Source: JAGWBF01 sp965116325 | GTDB taxonomy: Bacteria; Chloroflexota; Dehalococcoidia; Lucifugimonadales; JAGWBF01 | Reading direction: 5' to 3' | DNA: 64,000 nucleotides | Assembly: GCA_965116325.1 (NCBI GenBank) | Contig: OZ220675.1 | Location: 2,294,001-2,358,000, forward strand | Shown here: piece after piece, positions 26,854 to 35,191 of the stretch | Position numbering within the stretch: position 1 is the first letter of the stretch | How the letters are laid out: every line of letters starts with the position of its first letter | The notes under the pieces: model-generated | What the model saw: only the letters and a program-made list of their open reading frames with translations | Told to the model about the DNA's origin: nothing | The model's database searches: none | Program-made: the position numbers and the translations under genes

Positions 26854-27957
26854 TTGGCCAAAAGCACGATACTTATCTGCATCGATGGCTTCGACCCTGA
26901 GTATCTGGAGGCCTGCGACATGCCCAACCTCCGGGAGATTGGCAGGCTCGGTTTCTCGACCATCGGCCAATGCATGATCCCCTCTGTGACCAACGTCAAC
27001 AACGTGTCCATACTCACCGCCAGCTACCCGGAAACCCACGGCATCTGCTCCAACTACTGGTACAGGGGAGAGGGTGAAGAGGGTGTCTACACCGAATCGG
27101 CGGACTATATCCTGGCCGAGACCTTCCTGCAAAAGGCTGGCAGGCTGGGGATGGACTCTCTGCTGGCAACCTCCAAGGGCAAGCTGTGCAGTCTCCTTGG
27201 GCAGGGTGCGGGCACGGCCATCTCGTCGGAAGCCCCTCCCGGATGGCTGGTCGATGCTGTCGGACCTCCTCCTGAGATATATTCCCTGGAGGTGAACGGG
27301 TGGGTAATTGACGCGGCCAACTACGCTATGTCGCAGAGGCCTTACGATATCATTTACATAACAACTACCGACTATGCGATGCACACCTACCCGCCCGGCC
27401 AGCCTCGATCCCGGCAGCACGCTTCGATCCTCGATGATGCCATCGGAAGGCTGGCCGATGCCCATCCCGATGCGACCATCTTGCTCAGCGCCGACCATGG
27501 AATGTCCAGCAAGACGCGGATGCTGGACCTTAGAGCAATCTTGGCTCGCTATGGCATTTCGGCGATGGTTGTGCCCATCATCAAGGACCGCTACGTGGTG
27601 CACCATTCCAACCTTGGGGGATGTGCATACGTTTACCTGGAGGCCAGGCGCTCTCGGGAGGCAATAGGGGTACTTTCAGAAACCGAAGGTATCCGGGAGG
27701 TCATGTCCCGGGAGGAGGCTGCCTCGGCCTTCAGGCTGCGTCTCGATAGGATAGGGGACCTGGTAGTCACAGGCGCGGAAGAAGTCGTGTTCGGCGATCC
27801 GGCCGAGGTGGAGCTCCCCGCGGGTCTGCGCAGTCACGGCTCCACTACCGAGCAGGATGTGCCCATCTTCGGCTACAACGGCGACTTCCAGGGCTTCTCT
27901 TTCCGAGAGAACCGGGACCTGGGCCGCTACGTCTTCGAGCGGGTGCTGACCGGCTGA
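26854..27957 (+). CDS. Alkaline-phosphatase-superfamily hydrolase, phosphonoacetate-hydrolase-like
   Basis: A 367-residue type I phosphodiesterase/phosphonoacetate hydrolase family protein. The metal Asp is in CIDGFDPEYLEACDMPNL, the nucleophile Thr/Asn region reads SVTNVNNVSILT, then ETHGICSNYWY, and the distal metal sites are TTDYAMHTYPPGQ and LLSADHGMSSKT. I chose TTG 26854 because GGAGGAGG lies 5 bases before it and the family begins right at KSTILICIDG. Upstream in-frame codons have no such site. Phosphonoacetate hydrolase would split the C-P bond of phosphonoacetate; a general phosphodiester or pyrophosphate substrate is equally possible. Confidence 0.85.
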   Translation: MAKSTILICIDGFDPEYLEACDMPNLREIGRLGFSTIGQCMIPSVTNVNNVSILTASYPETHGICSNYWYRGEGEEGVYTESADYILAETFLQKAGRLGMDSLLATSKGKLCSLLGQGAGTAISSEAPPGWLVDAVGPPPEIYSLEVNGWVIDAANYAMSQRPYDIIYITTTDYAMHTYPPGQPRSRQHASILDDAIGRLADAHPDATILLSADHGMSSKTRMLDLRAILARYGISAMVVPIIKDRYVVHHSNLGGCAYVYLEARRSREAIGVLSETEGIREVMSREEAASAFRLRLDRIGDLVVTGAEEVVFGDPAEVELPAGLRSHGSTTEQDVPIFGYNGDFQGFSFRENRDLGRYVFERVLTG

Positions 27958-27992
27958 CGGCCCATCTTCAGGTGTGGTCCAAGCTGAGTGGA

Positions 27993-28001
27993 TGCTATAA
28001 T
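27993..28001 (+). promoter_or_regulatory. Extended -10 box TGCTATAAT before the racemase-family gene
   Basis: A perfect TGC-TATAAT gives a start near 28008, about 55 bases before the gene. No matching -35 is seen. Confidence 0.55.
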
Positions 28002-28061
28002 CCGATTAGCATTCAGGGTCCTGCGAGCACGCACCCAATTGACCTTTAGTGGAGGTTAACA

Positions 28062-28754
28062 ATGTACGGATGGCGGGCCGAAATCGGCTTTATCACCCCC
28101 GCGAATAACACAGTAATCGAACCGGAGCTTTACCATGTGGTGCCCGAAGGCGTGTCTTTCCACTTCACCAAGCTGATATTCAAGTCCAGCGCCCGGGACG
28201 GGCGCATCAAGGATGTGGACAACGAGGGACTGGACAGCTTGGCTCGGAGCCAGGTCAACGCCATCGGATACGCGTGCATGGCGACCAGCCTCGTCGGATC
28301 CGACCAGTGGGAGAAGGACGCAACGGAGCGGACCGGCCTCCCCGCCGCGACGGCAACGGGGGCTGTAAAGATGGCCCTGAAAGAGAAGGGAGCCAAGAAC
28401 ATCGCCATGGTCTGCCACTATCCCGAGGACCGGCTGGACCTGGTGAAGAGTTCCTTCGCCGAAGATGGGTTCAACGTCGTCTCAATCGAGACGGCCAGCG
28501 TAGCGGACCAGAAGGAAGTGAACCGCATTTCCACCGAGATGGTCTACCGCCTTGCACGAAAGGCAGACCGCAGCGATGCGGACGCTCTGTGCCTGCTGGC
28601 TACGGACCTGCGGACATTCCCCATCCTTCAGCAGCTGGAAGATGACCTTGGCAAGCCGGTGGTCGGGACGAACCAGGCCCTGCTTTGGAGGACACTGCAG
28701 CTGGTGGACTTGGACGACAAGATCGAAGGCTACGGCTCGCTGCTTTCGGACTAG
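28062..28754 (+). CDS. Asp/Glu racemase superfamily protein, maleate isomerase/arylmalonate decarboxylase type
   Basis: A 230-residue protein that opens GFITPANNTVIEPELYHVVP, like maleate cis-trans isomerases and arylmalonate decarboxylases. The two Cys expected of the superfamily are present: one in GYACMATSLVG and one in ADALCLLATDLRTF. The enzymes act on carboxylates without cofactor, through one or two Cys acid-base residues. GGAGG precedes the ATG. The gene converges with the ornithine cyclodeaminase family gene. The substrate is not predictable, and hydantoin racemase activity is an alternative given the amidohydrolases nearby. Confidence 0.83.
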   Translation: MYGWRAEIGFITPANNTVIEPELYHVVPEGVSFHFTKLIFKSSARDGRIKDVDNEGLDSLARSQVNAIGYACMATSLVGSDQWEKDATERTGLPAATATGAVKMALKEKGAKNIAMVCHYPEDRLDLVKSSFAEDGFNVVSIETASVADQKEVNRISTEMVYRLARKADRSDADALCLLATDLRTFPILQQLEDDLGKPVVGTNQALLWRTLQLVDLDDKIEGYGSLLSD

Positions 28755-28785
28755 CAGGCAGAGCCGGAGGACTCACCGCTCTGAT

Positions 28786-29772
28786 CTAGAAGTTGAACTC
28801 CGCGCCGACGCCGCGCTCTTTGGCAAGCTGGTACACCCTGCCGGCGCAGGCGATGTCCTCGACGGCGATGCCGTTGAACTTGAGCAAGGTGATCTCTTCG
28901 TCGGACACCCGGCCTGGAAGCTTACCGCCTACCACATCGGCCATCTCGGCGTAGATGTCCTCCCTGGAGTAAGTTCCCTGAGAAATGGGAATCACCAGGT
29001 CGCCGGCCTCTTTTAGGGCTTGGTCCATGAACTCGACCACCACCTTGCTCTTGTGCAGGGTTGCCTCGTCCACCTCCCGCATGTCGGGGATGCTGGATCC
29101 GACCACGCTAAGGTGCATGCCTGGCTGAACAAGATCGCTTGAAAAGATGGGCTCTCGGGCGTTGGTCACCGTCACCACAATGTCGGCGCCGGAAAGGGCC
29201 TCCTCGGCGGACCCGACGGCCTTCACGTCGGCGGGGACCTGCGGGGCTAGGGTTTCTGCAAAACTCCGCCGGTGCTCCGGGTTGGGACTGAAGATGGCTA
29301 TCTCCCGCACGGGGCTTACGGCGCAGGCCCCCACTCCTTGCATGGCGGCGTATTTGGATGAGCCGAAGAGGGCCATCTTGGAGCAGTCCCTGCGAGCCAA
29401 GTGTTTCATCCCAACGGCGGTGACCGCTCCTGTTCGGATTCGGCTGATGTCCTCACCCTGCACCATCGCCAGCATCTCGCCGCTGGTCGAGTCGAACAGC
29501 AGGACTAGGAATCGGGCGGGCCTGGGGGGTGTGGTGCCGGGCGAAGAGGCTACCAGTATCTTGGCGCCCATGATCCCCTGCTCATGAAGGGTCCCAGGCA
29601 TGAGCCACCGCAGGTAGGAGTGGCCGGGACCGTCGGGAGGGCTGGTGGCGATACGGGGGGGCATGCTGGCTCCGCCCGATGCGAGCAGCCGGAAAGCCTC
29701 CTCCACTGCTTCAATGGCATCTTCCATGGTAAGGAGGTTGGCAACCTCAGCGTCGGTAATCAGGAGCGCCAT
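28786..29772 (-). CDS. Ornithine cyclodeaminase/mu-crystallin family protein
   Basis: A 328-residue NAD(P)-binding protein. The N-terminal part has MEDAIEAVEEAFRLLASG and the catalytic-region GEDISRIRTGAVTAVGMKHLAR. The nucleotide-binding region has FGSSKYAAMQGVGAC, slightly altered from the usual GxGxQ. The family includes ornithine cyclodeaminase, alanine dehydrogenase, ketimine reductase and others, and the exact role cannot be assigned. It is first in a minus-strand run? No: it lies downstream of the two amidohydrolase genes, 30 bases after the dihydroorotase-like gene, and is probably cotranscribed with them. Confidence 0.85.
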   Translation of the reverse strand: MALLITDAEVANLLTMEDAIEAVEEAFRLLASGGASMPPRIATSPPDGPGHSYLRWLMPGTLHEQGIMGAKILVASSPGTTPPRPARFLVLLFDSTSGEMLAMVQGEDISRIRTGAVTAVGMKHLARRDCSKMALFGSSKYAAMQGVGACAVSPVREIAIFSPNPEHRRSFAETLAPQVPADVKAVGSAEEALSGADIVVTVTNAREPIFSSDLVQPGMHLSVVGSSIPDMREVDEATLHKSKVVVEFMDQALKEAGDLVIPISQGTYSREDIYAEMADVVGGKLPGRVSDEEITLLKFNGIAVEDIACAGRVYQLAKERGVGAEFNF

Positions 29773-29802
29773 TCTCAGACCATCCCTTGCGTCATTGGGC
29801 CA

Positions 29803-31143
29803 TTATCGTCGCGGCTTCACGAGCTGGCCGACGGCCTGCCCTTCGGCAACTTTGCCCTCGTCCATGACCACGTTCCCGCGCACCATGGTTATTACAGGCA
29901 TGCCTTTGACCGGCGTCCCGCCGAAAGCCGAGTACTTGGGGGCCGTCACAAGGGCGCCATCGTCGATGACCGACTCCCGGTCCATATCCACCAGCACCAG
30001 GTCCGCGTCGGACCCCTCCTGTATCGCCCCCTTTCGGGGATAGATGCCGTACTCCCTGGCGGGGTTTTCGGACATCACCTTGGCAAGGTGGGAGAGAGAC
30101 AGCCTGCCCGCGTTGACCTGGGTCAGCATCAGGGGCAGCGAAATCTCCACTTCCGGTACGCCTGTGGGGGCCTTCCAGATATCCCGGAACCCTTCCTCTT
30201 TTTCGGCGCGGGCGTGGGGAGCATGGTCCGTTGCCACCATGTCGATGGCGCCGTCCTGGAGAGCGTCCCAGACCGCGGCGTTGTCCTCGGGGGTCTTGAA
30301 CCGGGGCAGGACAGTGCCAAAGGCCCCCATGCGGACATGGTCATCTTCCGTCAGGAGCAAGTACTTGGGGCTGGTCTCCACGGTGAAGCTACCGGGGCGC
30401 TTCTCCTTGGCCTCCCTGATCAATTCCAGCGAGCGCTTCGTGGTTATCATGTGGAAATGGAACCTGTAGGGCGTGTTCTCCGTAAGAAGCAGTACCCTGG
30501 CGACTCCGACGGACTCGTTTTCCCGGGGCCAAGCTCCCATCCAGTCTTGGATTCCCACGCGGCCCGACTCCTGGAGGTGCTGGCGCATAAACTGGGAGTG
30601 GCCGCCGTCGGAGGCGGTCATGCTGGAGATGCCTCCGCACTCATGTACCGCCTTCATGATGTCCATCATCATAGGCCCGGTTGAACCCTGGCCAAGGAAC
30701 TCCATGGAAACGGCCCCGGCCTCCAGCATTCCGGGAATCTCGCCGATGTTGCCCGGCTCGGCCATAGCTTGGATGGTGAAGTCAACCATCGCTTTCTTGG
30801 GCCAGTCCTCGGCCACCTGGTGCACCATGTCCGCGCTGTTAATGGCGGGAGTGGTGGTGGGCTGGCACATTATTGTGGTCACGCCGCCGGCAGCCGCAGC
30901 GCGGGTCAGGGTGTTGAAGTCTTCCTTGTGGGTCTGGCCAGGGTCCCTTGTGTGGACATGGCAGTCGACGCAGCCGGGGAGGGTGTAACGTCCCGTGCCG
31001 TCTATGGTGCGGGCTGCTTCCGGGGCCGAACCCGGGGAGGCAAGGACGGATATCCTGCCATCCTTGATCCCAATATCCAAGGGCTGAGTGCCCCCCGGGG
31101 TTATGACCGTGCTATTGGTAATGACGATGTCCAGATTAGGCAT
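29803..31143 (-). CDS. Dihydroorotase/allantoinase-like amidohydrolase with altered metal site
   Basis: A 446-residue cyclic amidohydrolase. The HxH metal motif is intact (His62, His64 in DCHVHTRDPG). A further His is at 231 (FHFHMITTK) and the final Asp at 306 (ATDHAPH). By eye alignment the carboxylated Lys is replaced by Glu148 (GAVSMEFLG), and the His of the usual PHYL motif by Lys260 (TSPKYLLL). A Glu bridge occurs in some other amidohydrolases, so activity with one metal is possible. The usual dihydroorotase role in pyrimidine synthesis is therefore doubtful. It ends with GSDADLVLVDMD. It is probably cotranscribed with its two neighbours. Confidence 0.85.
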   Translation of the reverse strand: MPNLDIVITNSTVITPGGTQPLDIGIKDGRISVLASPGSAPEAARTIDGTGRYTLPGCVDCHVHTRDPGQTHKEDFNTLTRAAAAGGVTTIMCQPTTTPAINSADMVHQVAEDWPKKAMVDFTIQAMAEPGNIGEIPGMLEAGAVSMEFLGQGSTGPMMMDIMKAVHECGGISSMTASDGGHSQFMRQHLQESGRVGIQDWMGAWPRENESVGVARVLLLTENTPYRFHFHMITTKRSLELIREAKEKRPGSFTVETSPKYLLLTEDDHVRMGAFGTVLPRFKTPEDNAAVWDALQDGAIDMVATDHAPHARAEKEEGFRDIWKAPTGVPEVEISLPLMLTQVNAGRLSLSHLAKVMSENPAREYGIYPRKGAIQEGSDADLVLVDMDRESVIDDGALVTAPKYSAFGGTPVKGMPVITMVRGNVVMDEGKVAEGQAVGQLVKPRR

Positions 31144-31185
31144 TGATCGTTCCCCCTTGCTTGGAATGGATGGCGCTGGCGGGAC

Positions 31186-32442
31186 CTAGACCACCTTGTT
31201 CCCTCCCTGGAATACGGCGACAACGTTGGCGATGTCGTTCACATCCTCGTATGGCTTCCCTCCGAAGACTGCCACGTCGGCCGCCTTGCCCGGTTCCAGG
31301 GTGCCGATCGTGTCCAGCAGACCCAGGGAGTCGGCAGCATCCCGGCATGCCGACAAGACAGCCTGGCGGGTGCTGAGGCCCCCCTGGACCATCAGGTCCA
31401 TCTCGCTGAATATACGATCGAAGGGCATGGGTCCCCATCCGCAGTCGGTGCCCGTCACGAATTTGACCCCGGCGTCCGCCATCTTGCTCATGTTGATGAG
31501 ACGCTCTTCACACTGGCGTTTGAGGCCGTCGTACCTCTCCTGCTCTTCACTGGTGAGGCCGGTCGCGCTTTCCTTCTCCGCCAAGTCCAGCCGGGGTCCC
31601 GCGCCGGTGACTTGGTAGAGGGTGGGGTTTACCCAGGCGCCTGCCTCGGCAATGCGAGCAGCCACATCCTCCCTGTACCTTGCCTCTCCGTCGGCTTCCC
31701 GGAAGGTGCAGTGGATGATCATGTCGATGCCCGATTCCAGGGAGTTGATGATTCCCTCGGTTGCGTGGGCGTGGGCAGCCACCAGGCGCTTGAACTTGTG
31801 GGCCTCCCAGGTCAGGGCCTGCAGCTCATCCAGGTTGTAGGCCGGCAGCTCTGGGTAAGTATTCAGGGTGGTCCCGCCCGTGGCGGCCACCTTGATGTAG
31901 TCCGCCCCCCTCTTGATGAGGCTGCGGACACCCTTGATCACCTCATCGACTCCGTCTGCCTCTGCGCCGTTCTGCCACATGTGCCCACCCGTAATGGTCA
32001 GAGCATTGCCGCACAACATCAGGCGGGGACCATCGGTCAGACCCCGACGTATGCCTTCCTTCAAGGAGAAGGTAGTGTCGTGCTTGGAGCCGTTGTCCCG
32101 TATGGTGGTTACACCCAATCGGAGGTACTGGCGGGCATTGGCGATGGACTGCATCAGCAGGATGTCGTCCTTCTCCGCCATCACATCGTTGGTGTGAGTG
32201 CCGTCGCCAGGGTAGTTCAGATGCGTGTGCACATCCACAAGACCCGGCATAACCGTGGCGTCGGGGTATTCGTACACTGCTACAGGGGCGCCTTCGGGGG
32301 CGGCCAAAACGTGGGACTGCCCGACCGCTTCGACCTTGTCGCCCTTTAGCAGGACAGCTCCCTGCTCGATGGGTGCGCCTCCTCTTCCATCGAAGAGGAA
32401 GCCCCCTTTTATGAGCTGGTAAACCGGGTTTGACTGGGTCAT
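31186..32442 (-). CDS. Metal-dependent amidohydrolase (imidazolonepropionase/prolidase-like)
   Basis: A 418-residue amidohydrolase with a complete-looking metal site: HTH at about residue 72 (GLVDVHTHLNYP), Lys in ADYIKVAATGG, His in VAAHAHATEG, His in DMIIHCTF and Asp in FVTGTDCGWG. The closing motif is LEPGKAADVAVF. This group includes imidazolonepropionase and Xaa-Pro dipeptidases, and several members hydrolyse organophosphates or carboxamides. The specific substrate is unknown. It heads the minus-strand run amidohydrolase-amidohydrolase-cyclodeaminase family, with an extended -10-like box upstream. Confidence 0.85.
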   Translation of the reverse strand: MTQSNPVYQLIKGGFLFDGRGGAPIEQGAVLLKGDKVEAVGQSHVLAAPEGAPVAVYEYPDATVMPGLVDVHTHLNYPGDGTHTNDVMAEKDDILLMQSIANARQYLRLGVTTIRDNGSKHDTTFSLKEGIRRGLTDGPRLMLCGNALTITGGHMWQNGAEADGVDEVIKGVRSLIKRGADYIKVAATGGTTLNTYPELPAYNLDELQALTWEAHKFKRLVAAHAHATEGIINSLESGIDMIIHCTFREADGEARYREDVAARIAEAGAWVNPTLYQVTGAGPRLDLAEKESATGLTSEEQERYDGLKRQCEERLINMSKMADAGVKFVTGTDCGWGPMPFDRIFSEMDLMVQGGLSTRQAVLSACRDAADSLGLLDTIGTLEPGKAADVAVFGGKPYEDVNDIANVVAVFQGGNKVV

Positions 32443-32475
32443 GGCAGATATTCCTTAGCTAGAAGTAAGGACGCA

Positions 32476-32484
32476 ATTCTAGCA
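32476..32484 (-). promoter_or_regulatory. Extended -10 box TGCTAGAAT of the amidohydrolase operon
   Basis: The minus strand reads TGC-TAGAAT about 35 bases before the amidohydrolase start. It is one mismatch from the recurrent TGCTATAAT. Confidence 0.4.
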
Positions 32485-32525
32485 TGGCGTTACCGGGCAG
32501 GCAAAGCGGGAAACGGGCGGCTCTA

Positions 32526-32534
32526 TGCTATACT
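32526..32534 (+). promoter_or_regulatory. Extended -10 box TGCTATACT of the S41 protease gene
   Basis: TGC-TATACT would start transcription near 32541, about 48 bases before the TTG start. It lies back to back with the box of the divergent operon. Confidence 0.5.
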
Positions 32535-32588
32535 GTGTAGCATCAGCAGTTCTCGTTTTCCCACTCTTTTGAAGGTTCTTCCCCAGGC

Positions 32589-33797
32589 TTGAGCCACCTC
32601 AAGACGGTCATCTTCCCCATAACACTCATCGCCCTCTTTGCAGTGGTGATAGGCCTTTCTGCTTTCAGCCTTCTCACCATCCTGGACTCGGATTCCCCTG
32701 CTGCACCCCAGGAAAGCGAGGGTTCGACAGGCCAGACGGTCCAGGTTCCCGAGGAGTTCGGGCGTATATTCGAAGTGTGGAGGCTGCTGCAGGAGGAGCA
32801 CCTGCTCCGGGACTCCCTGGACCCCGACAGCCTTAGCCAGGCGGCGGTAGAAGGCATGCTGGACAGCTTGGATGATCCCTACGCGTCCTTTCTCACAGCT
32901 TCCGAGTACGCTATCGAGACCGAGGACTATCACGGGACCTTCGAGGGCATTGGGGCCAACGTGGGAATCCGGGACGAGAGTATCACGATAATTGCGCCTC
33001 TTCCCAACAGCCCAGCCGAAAGGGCCGGCATCCGTCCGGGCGATGTCATAAAGGAGGTGGACGGGGAGGACGTAGAAGGGTGGAGCCTGCTGGAGGTGGT
33101 CAGCCGGATACGAGGTCCAAAGGGGGAGCCGGTCATGCTGGGCATCGAGAGGCTGCAGGAGTATCTTACCTTGACCATCGTCAGAGACCAGGTGGAGCTG
33201 CGGAGCGTGGAGCTGAATCGTCTTCCCGAGGATATAGCCCACATGACCATCAGCACGTTCTCCGAGACCACAGCCGAGGAAGTGGGTGAGGCCCTCTCAT
33301 CCCTGGGTGAGGCCCGAGGGCTGATAGTAGATGTCCGCAACAACCCAGGCGGCCTGCTCCAGTCCGTGGTCGATGTGCTGAGCCACTTCATCGATGGTGG
33401 GCTGGTCCTGTATCAGGTGGATGGCGAAGGGAAGCATCAGGAATGGGAGGCCTCTGCCGGCACATCCCTTGGTGAGACGCCCCTGGTGGTGCTCATTAAT
33501 GAGGGGAGCGCCAGCGCCAGCGAGGTCCTGGCCGGGGCGTTGAGGGACCGCCAGGATGTCCCCTTGGTGGGTGAGACCACCTTCGGCAAGGGCAGCGTGA
33601 ACACGCTGAGGGGGCTGAACGATGGTTCGGGAGTGTACTTTACCATCGCCCGCTGGCACACTCCCGGCGGCGTGCTTCTGGAGGGAGAGGGAATCTCCCC
33701 CGATGTCGAGGTTGTTCAGGAAGAAGACAGCGACGACGATGTCCAGATTGAGGCTGCCATAGAGGTGCTGGAAGAGTTGATTGAGGCGGGCGGTTGA
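32589..33797 (+). CDS. Carboxyl-terminal processing protease (S41 family)
   Basis: A 402-residue secreted or membrane-anchored S41 protease. An N-terminal hydrophobic segment (IFPITLIALFAVVIGL) is followed by an extracytoplasmic part. A PDZ domain (about 110-190) contains GIGANVGIRD and SPAERAGIRPGDVI. The catalytic Ser307 lies in INEGSASASEV and Lys334 in TTFGKGSVNT, at the family spacing. The TTG start at 32589 has only a distant GAAGG, so the start is the weak point. Such proteases trim C-termini of envelope proteins. smpB follows after 4 bases. Confidence 0.92.
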   Translation: MSHLKTVIFPITLIALFAVVIGLSAFSLLTILDSDSPAAPQESEGSTGQTVQVPEEFGRIFEVWRLLQEEHLLRDSLDPDSLSQAAVEGMLDSLDDPYASFLTASEYAIETEDYHGTFEGIGANVGIRDESITIIAPLPNSPAERAGIRPGDVIKEVDGEDVEGWSLLEVVSRIRGPKGEPVMLGIERLQEYLTLTIVRDQVELRSVELNRLPEDIAHMTISTFSETTAEEVGEALSSLGEARGLIVDVRNNPGGLLQSVVDVLSHFIDGGLVLYQVDGEGKHQEWEASAGTSLGETPLVVLINEGSASASEVLAGALRDRQDVPLVGETTFGKGSVNTLRGLNDGSGVYFTIARWHTPGGVLLEGEGISPDVEVVQEEDSDDDVQIEAAIEVLEELIEAGG

Positions 33798-33801
33798 AGT
33801 T

Positions 33802-34257
33802 ATGGCTGGCGACAAGATCGTTACTCTAAACCGCAAGGCCCTCCACGACTACGAGATCCTGGAGCGGGTGGAGGCTGGCTTGGTGCTCACCGGGACGGAG
33901 ATAAAGTCCATCCGTGCGGGTCGGATAGAGATCCGGGAAGCCTACGTGCGACCCTATGGGAATGAGCTTTGGCTCATCAACGCCCACATTCCACCCTACC
34001 CGGCAGGCGGGATATATAACCATGAGCCAACGAGGCCGCGGAAGCTGCTCTTGCACCGGGATCAGATGGCGAACCTGGCTTCGGAGGCGGCCCAGAGAGG
34101 GCTGACCATCGTTGCCCTCAAGCTCTATATCAGGAACCATGTGGCCAAGGTGGAGCTCGGGCTGGCTAGGGGCAAGAAGCTGCACGATAAGCGTCGTGCC
34201 ATAATCGACCGGGACCGAGACCGGGAAGCCCGGCGAGCGTTGCAGCGCCGAGTGTAG
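33802..34257 (+). CDS. smpB: tmRNA-binding protein SmpB
   Basis: A 151-residue SmpB, the partner of tmRNA in rescuing stalled ribosomes. Family blocks are NRKALHDYEILE, GLVLTGTEIKSIRAGRI, AYVRPYGNELWLINAHI, and the basic tail GKKLHDKRRAIIDRDRDRE. ATG 33802 is chosen because it begins at the family start and lies 4 bases after the protease stop; an upstream TTG in frame overlaps that gene. The ssrA gene itself is not in the window. Confidence 0.96.
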   Translation: MAGDKIVTLNRKALHDYEILERVEAGLVLTGTEIKSIRAGRIEIREAYVRPYGNELWLINAHIPPYPAGGIYNHEPTRPRKLLLHRDQMANLASEAAQRGLTIVALKLYIRNHVAKVELGLARGKKLHDKRRAIIDRDRDREARRALQRRV

Positions 34258-34295
34258 GCTTCAGGGCCGCATCTCAGGCCTGGTTGTTGCCTCGG

Positions 34296-34324
34296 TTGTC
34301 TTGGATGCAGCGGTTCAATATACT
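34296..34324 (+). promoter_or_regulatory. Promoter of mqnD
   Basis: TTGTCT (34296-34301), a 17-base spacer and TATACT (34319-34324). Transcription would start near 34331, 24 bases before the ATG. Confidence 0.6.
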
Positions 34325-34354
34325 GGGCCCACTCACAGGAAGCAGGTATCAAGT

Positions 34355-35191
34355 ATGCCCTTATTGAGGATCGGACACAGCCCCGACGCCGATGACGCAT
34401 TCATGTTCTACGCCTTCGCCAAGGAGAAGGTGACCATAGACGGCTATGAGGTCCAACAGGTGCTGGAGGATATCCAGTCCTTGAACAGCCGGGCCCTTCA
34501 GGGGGAGCTGGAGGTAACCGCCATCTCGGCCGGGGCCTACCCTGTCCTGTCGGACACCTACCGCATCATGGCCTGCGGCTCATCTATAGGACGCAACTAT
34601 GGACCCATCCTGTTGTCCACCAAACACGACGATGTGAGCCAGCTGGAAGGCAGGCGGATAGCTGTGCCAGGCGAGCAGACCACCGCATACCTGCTCCTCC
34701 GCATATTCATGCCAGTGCCCTTCGAAGCTGTCATCGTGGACTTCGATTCCGTTGGCCAGGCCGTCAAGTCGGGCGACGTGGACGCTGGCCTGATCATCCA
34801 TGAGGGCCAGCTCACCTGGAGCAGCGAAGGATTCAACAACCTGATGGATCTGGGCGAGGAGTGGGGGAAGAGCTCGGGTCTGCCCATACCCCTGGGGCTG
34901 GATGTGCTGCACCGCAGGCTTGGCGATGAAGCCCACATCCGGATCACCGAAGCCTTCAGGGCCAGCGTGAAATACGCCATCGACCACGAAGATGAAGCTA
35001 TAGACTACGCCCTCCCCTTTGGCAGGGGCATCGATGCCGACACGTGCAGGCGCTTTGTGCGGATGTACGTGAACCAAGACACGCTTCATATGGGGTCCGA
35101 GGGGAAGGATGCCCTGGAGCTGCTCTACGGGCAAGCGTACGACAAGGGGCTGATCTCCCAGGTGCCCCCGCTGGATATTATCGGGCTGTAA
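34355..35191 (+). CDS. mqnD: 1,4-dihydroxy-6-naphthoate synthase
   Basis: A 278-residue MqnD, which converts cyclic dehypoxanthinyl futalosine to 1,4-dihydroxy-6-naphthoate in the futalosine route to menaquinone. It begins with the family hallmark IGHSPDADDAFMFYAFA and continues with TAISAGAYP and GRRIAVPGEQTTAYLLLR. The upstream ATG-like frame to 34301 lies across the promoter, so ATG 34355 is the start. It converges with mqnC and the two coding regions overlap by 14 bases. Confidence 0.94.
   Translation: MPLLRIGHSPDADDAFMFYAFAKEKVTIDGYEVQQVLEDIQSLNSRALQGELEVTAISAGAYPVLSDTYRIMACGSSIGRNYGPILLSTKHDDVSQLEGRRIAVPGEQTTAYLLLRIFMPVPFEAVIVDFDSVGQAVKSGDVDAGLIIHEGQLTWSSEGFNNLMDLGEEWGKSSGLPIPLGLDVLHRRLGDEAHIRITEAFRASVKYAIDHEDEAIDYALPFGRGIDADTCRRFVRMYVNQDTLHMGSEGKDALELLYGQAYDKGLISQVPPLDIIGL

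Noticed and set aside
29584..30684. Long plus-strand frame over the amidohydrolase and cyclodeaminase-family genes
   Set aside because: Antisense shadow of two recognised enzymes on the minus strand.
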